44,624 nt of DNA, from the NCBI GenBank assembly GCA_020848735.1, contig JADLHO010000082.1, positions 1 to 44,624 of the forward strand, given 5' to 3'. A program made the position numbers and the translations under genes. The stretch comes from Planctomycetota bacterium (GTDB lineage Bacteria; Planctomycetota; UBA1135; UBA2386). A model generated the notes under the pieces. The model worked only from the letters and a program-made list of their open reading frames with translations, was not told where the DNA came from and did not search any database. Below, piece after piece: positions 43,043 to 44,624 of this stretch (the stretch's first letter is position 1; the number at the start of each line of letters is the position of its first letter).

Positions 43043-44269
43043 ATGCAAGTCCACAGCACAGTCTTCCTCTCGACGCTCTTCGCCGCGGTGGCGACCGCGA
43101 CCCCGTCTGCACAGCAGGCGGCGGACACCGGGCTCGGGTTCCTCGACGCGCAGGCCGCGATCACGGCACATGAGGGCGTCGAGCACGACGGCCTGACCGG
43201 TCTCGCGGTCGACGGTGTGGGGCATTACTGGGTCTCGGTGCGCCGCGTCGCGCCGAACGCGCCGCACAAGATCGTCGAGCTCGATCGACAGGGGAACGTG
43301 CTCGGGGTCTTCGCCGCGCCCGCCGCGACCGCGGGCTCCGCGTTCGGCCTCCGCGACGGCGCGTATGACGCCGGCAGCGATCGCATCTACTGGGGCATCG
43401 ACCCCGCGGGCGGACCGCAGGCGAACCTCTATTGCTTCGACGTCCGCAACCGACGCTTCGACCCGCAGTTCGACATCCAGGCCAACGTGGTGACGGGCAC
43501 CCTGCGCGGCCTCGCCTTCGACGGCACGCGCTTCTGGGCCGCGAACTTCGCCTCGCCGCTGAGCTCCTTCGACACGGTCGGCGTGCAGCTCTCCGCGCTG
43601 CCGTCGCCGAGCGACGGCCTCTATGGGCTCGGCTGGCATGCCGGCCGCGGCACCCTCTGGGGCGCCGGGCAGCTCGGCCACGGCGATGGTTCCACCCAGG
43701 GCGGTGCGTTCGCGCCCGGCGTGCACGTCTTCGAGATCGATCCGCAGACCGGCGCGCGCACCGGCGACGGCTTCCGCGCGGACTACCTCCTGCCCCCGGG
43801 CACCAACGGCGTGGCCGGTGGCTGCGAGGTATGGCAGCGCAACGGCCAGTACGTGATCTCGGTGCTCGTCCAGGCGGCACCACACGACGGCATCGTCGAG
43901 CTCGTCGTCGATGCGGATGTCGGAGCCGGCTGCGGCGGCATCGCCGTCGATTACCAGGGTGGCAATGCCTGGATCGGCAATCCCAACTTCGCGGTGGTGA
44001 CCCACGGCATCGCGTCCTCGGCGAGCTGCGCGATGCTGATCGGCTTCGACGCCACGACCATCCCGGTCCCCGGCATCACCGCCTGTCCGATCCTCGCGAA
44101 CCTGGCCCTCTCCTACACCGTCCCGCGCAGCGGCGGCGGCTCGCACTCGCTCGCGCTCCCGATCCCGGTCGGCGTGCCGCCGATCGGGGTCGCGTTCCAG
44201 GCCGTCGAGCTCGGTCCGAGCCTGCCCCTGACGCTCTCGCAGGTGCTCTGGATCAGCATCGTGCCCTGA
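43043..44269 (+). CDS. exported propeller-like protein with shared C-terminal module
   Basis: A 408-residue exported protein; signal peptide about residues 1-24 (ending PSAQQ). The body has repeated short motifs of the kind GLAVDGVGHYWVS, KIVELDRQGNVLG, GAYDAGSDRIYWGI, GLAFDGTRFWAANF and GLGWHAGRGTLWGAG, which suggest a beta propeller of NHL or YVTN type. Cys-containing segments (GAGCGG, SASCAM, ITACPI) follow. The end, SLALPIPVGVPPIGVAFQAVEL plus a tail, matches the terminal module of three other secreted proteins in the window. Function unknown; no enzymatic motif seen. It converges on a truncated member of the same set. Confidence 0.8.
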   Translation: MQVHSTVFLSTLFAAVATATPSAQQAADTGLGFLDAQAAITAHEGVEHDGLTGLAVDGVGHYWVSVRRVAPNAPHKIVELDRQGNVLGVFAAPAATAGSAFGLRDGAYDAGSDRIYWGIDPAGGPQANLYCFDVRNRRFDPQFDIQANVVTGTLRGLAFDGTRFWAANFASPLSSFDTVGVQLSALPSPSDGLYGLGWHAGRGTLWGAGQLGHGDGSTQGGAFAPGVHVFEIDPQTGARTGDGFRADYLLPPGTNGVAGGCEVWQRNGQYVISVLVQAAPHDGIVELVVDADVGAGCGGIAVDYQGGNAWIGNPNFAVVTHGIASSASCAMLIGFDATTIPVPGITACPILANLALSYTVPRSGGGSHSLALPIPVGVPPIGVAFQAVELGPSLPLTLSQVLWISIVP

Positions 44270-44296
44270 ACACCGGCAGCGGCTGCGGGCGTTCCA

Positions 44297-44506
44297 TCAC
44301 TGCAGCGTGACGATCGCCGCGTCGCTCGTCGCGAAGGCGAGGCCGAAGAGGTTCGACGGGCAGGCGTTGCCGCTCCCGAGATCGAGACCCTGGAACGCGA
44401 GCCGCGCGCCGAGCAGGCCGGTCTCGGCCGGCACGAGTGCCGTGAAGCGGGAGCCGGCGATCGAGCTGATCGGCGATACGAGCAGCTGGCAGTTGCCCCC
44501 CCTGTG
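44297..44506 (-). pseudogene. C-terminal fragment of a secreted protein of the shared-module set
   Basis: Open frame of 69 codons without a start, ending in TGA at 44297-44299. It reads GGNCQLLVSPISSIAGS, then FTALVPAETGLLGARLAFQGLDL and a tail with GNACPSNLFGLAFATSDA. This is the same module that ends the proteins at 2038-2880, 34129-36312 and 43043-44269. Upstream the frame runs into TGA at 44507-44509 right behind a run of seven G (44496-44502 on this strand). One extra G would join it to an open frame to its left in reading direction. Either a genuine gene remnant or the point where the assembly goes wrong near the window edge. Confidence 0.6.
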
Positions 44507-44624
44507 TCAGGGTAGTTGCCGCCTCCGTTGAGCAGGCTGCGGGGACCCGGACGATGCGAAGCATCGGCTGGGCGCAGCCTGCTGCTTTCCCCCGAAGGGG
44601 GAGCGCCCCCCATGGGGGGCGAGT
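44488..44624. repeat. palindrome-rich stretch at the right edge
   Basis: Near-identical direct repeats GGCAGTTGCC (44488-44497) and GGTAGTTGCC (44511-44520) flank a C-run and CCTGTGTCAGG. Then a perfect 10-bp inverted repeat GCAGGCTGCG/CGCAGCCTGC (44532-44541, 44573-44582) encloses a second hairpin GATGC-GAA-GCATC (44553-44565). It is followed by CCCCC-GAA-GGGGG (44589-44601) and the 18-bp palindrome CGCCCCCCATGGGGGGCG (44604-44621). The sequence has no coding character and differs from the rest of the window. It could be a small repeat element, a terminator cluster or foreign sequence joined at a contig end. Confidence 0.6.

Noticed and set aside
44488..44582. Integron attC site
   Set aside because: The inverted repeats lack the paired RYYYAAC/GTTRRRY core sites, and no gene cassette or integrase is seen.

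Overview
The window is very GC-rich (judged by eye) and densely packed, mostly with operons of overlapping ATGA/GTGA junctions. Gene content points to a member of the Planctomycetota. It holds a planctomycete-type secreted protein with a CxxCH haem site, leucine-rich repeats and a YHS-like module. It also holds an ECF sigma factor paired with a transmembrane Ser/Thr kinase, a BlaI/M56 pair, futalosine-pathway menaquinone genes and several large secreted proteins with a shared C-terminal module. No rRNA, tRNA or CRISPR array was seen.

Layout. 1-116: tail of an ISL3-like transposase cut by the window edge. 279-2880: two exported proteins, one with 18 collagen G-X-Y triplets. 3305-4336: agmatinase-like ureohydrolase. 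4344-12190 (minus): RND efflux operon of one lipoprotein adaptor and two inner-membrane pumps, without an outer-membrane partner. 12304-15080: moeA and lnt. 15346-16420: a membrane-anchored coiled-coil protein and a 60-residue membrane protein behind a recognisable promoter. 16817-23567: mreB-mreC-mreD-mrdA(PBP2)-rodA, a complete elongasome cluster. 23615-25724: BlaI-family repressor, M56 peptidase and a DUF1579 protein, behind a promoter that carries two CGACA-N2-TGTCG dyads. 25759-31199 (minus): sugar-nucleotide cassette of rfbF, an SDR epimerase/dehydratase and three consecutive related methyltransferases, preceded by lhgO. 32581-34121: mqnB-mqnD. 34129-36312: secreted Kelch-type protein. 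36378-39632: divergent ECF sigma factor and Ser/Thr kinase. 39658-42466: cytochrome/LRR/YHS fusion and a fucose-isomerase-like protein. 42530-44269: hot-dog thioesterase and a secreted propeller-like protein. 44297-44624: C-terminal remnant of another secreted protein running into a palindrome-rich stretch.

How the parts fit. The central 15-26 kb block is an envelope block. Lnt matures lipoproteins, the Mre/PBP2/RodA machine builds sidewall peptidoglycan, and the BlaI/M56 pair directly behind it looks self-regulated and could respond to wall damage (inference). The sugar cassette probably makes a C-methylated deoxysugar for a surface glycan. LhgO and MqnB/MqnD meet at the quinone pool.

The most unusual points are: the near-leaderless double-operator promoter at 23576-23620; a PBP2 about 260 residues longer than usual on the N-terminal side of its active site; three tandem methyltransferases; a C-terminal module shared by four secreted proteins; and a hairpin-rich right edge that may be an assembly junction or a small repeat element.
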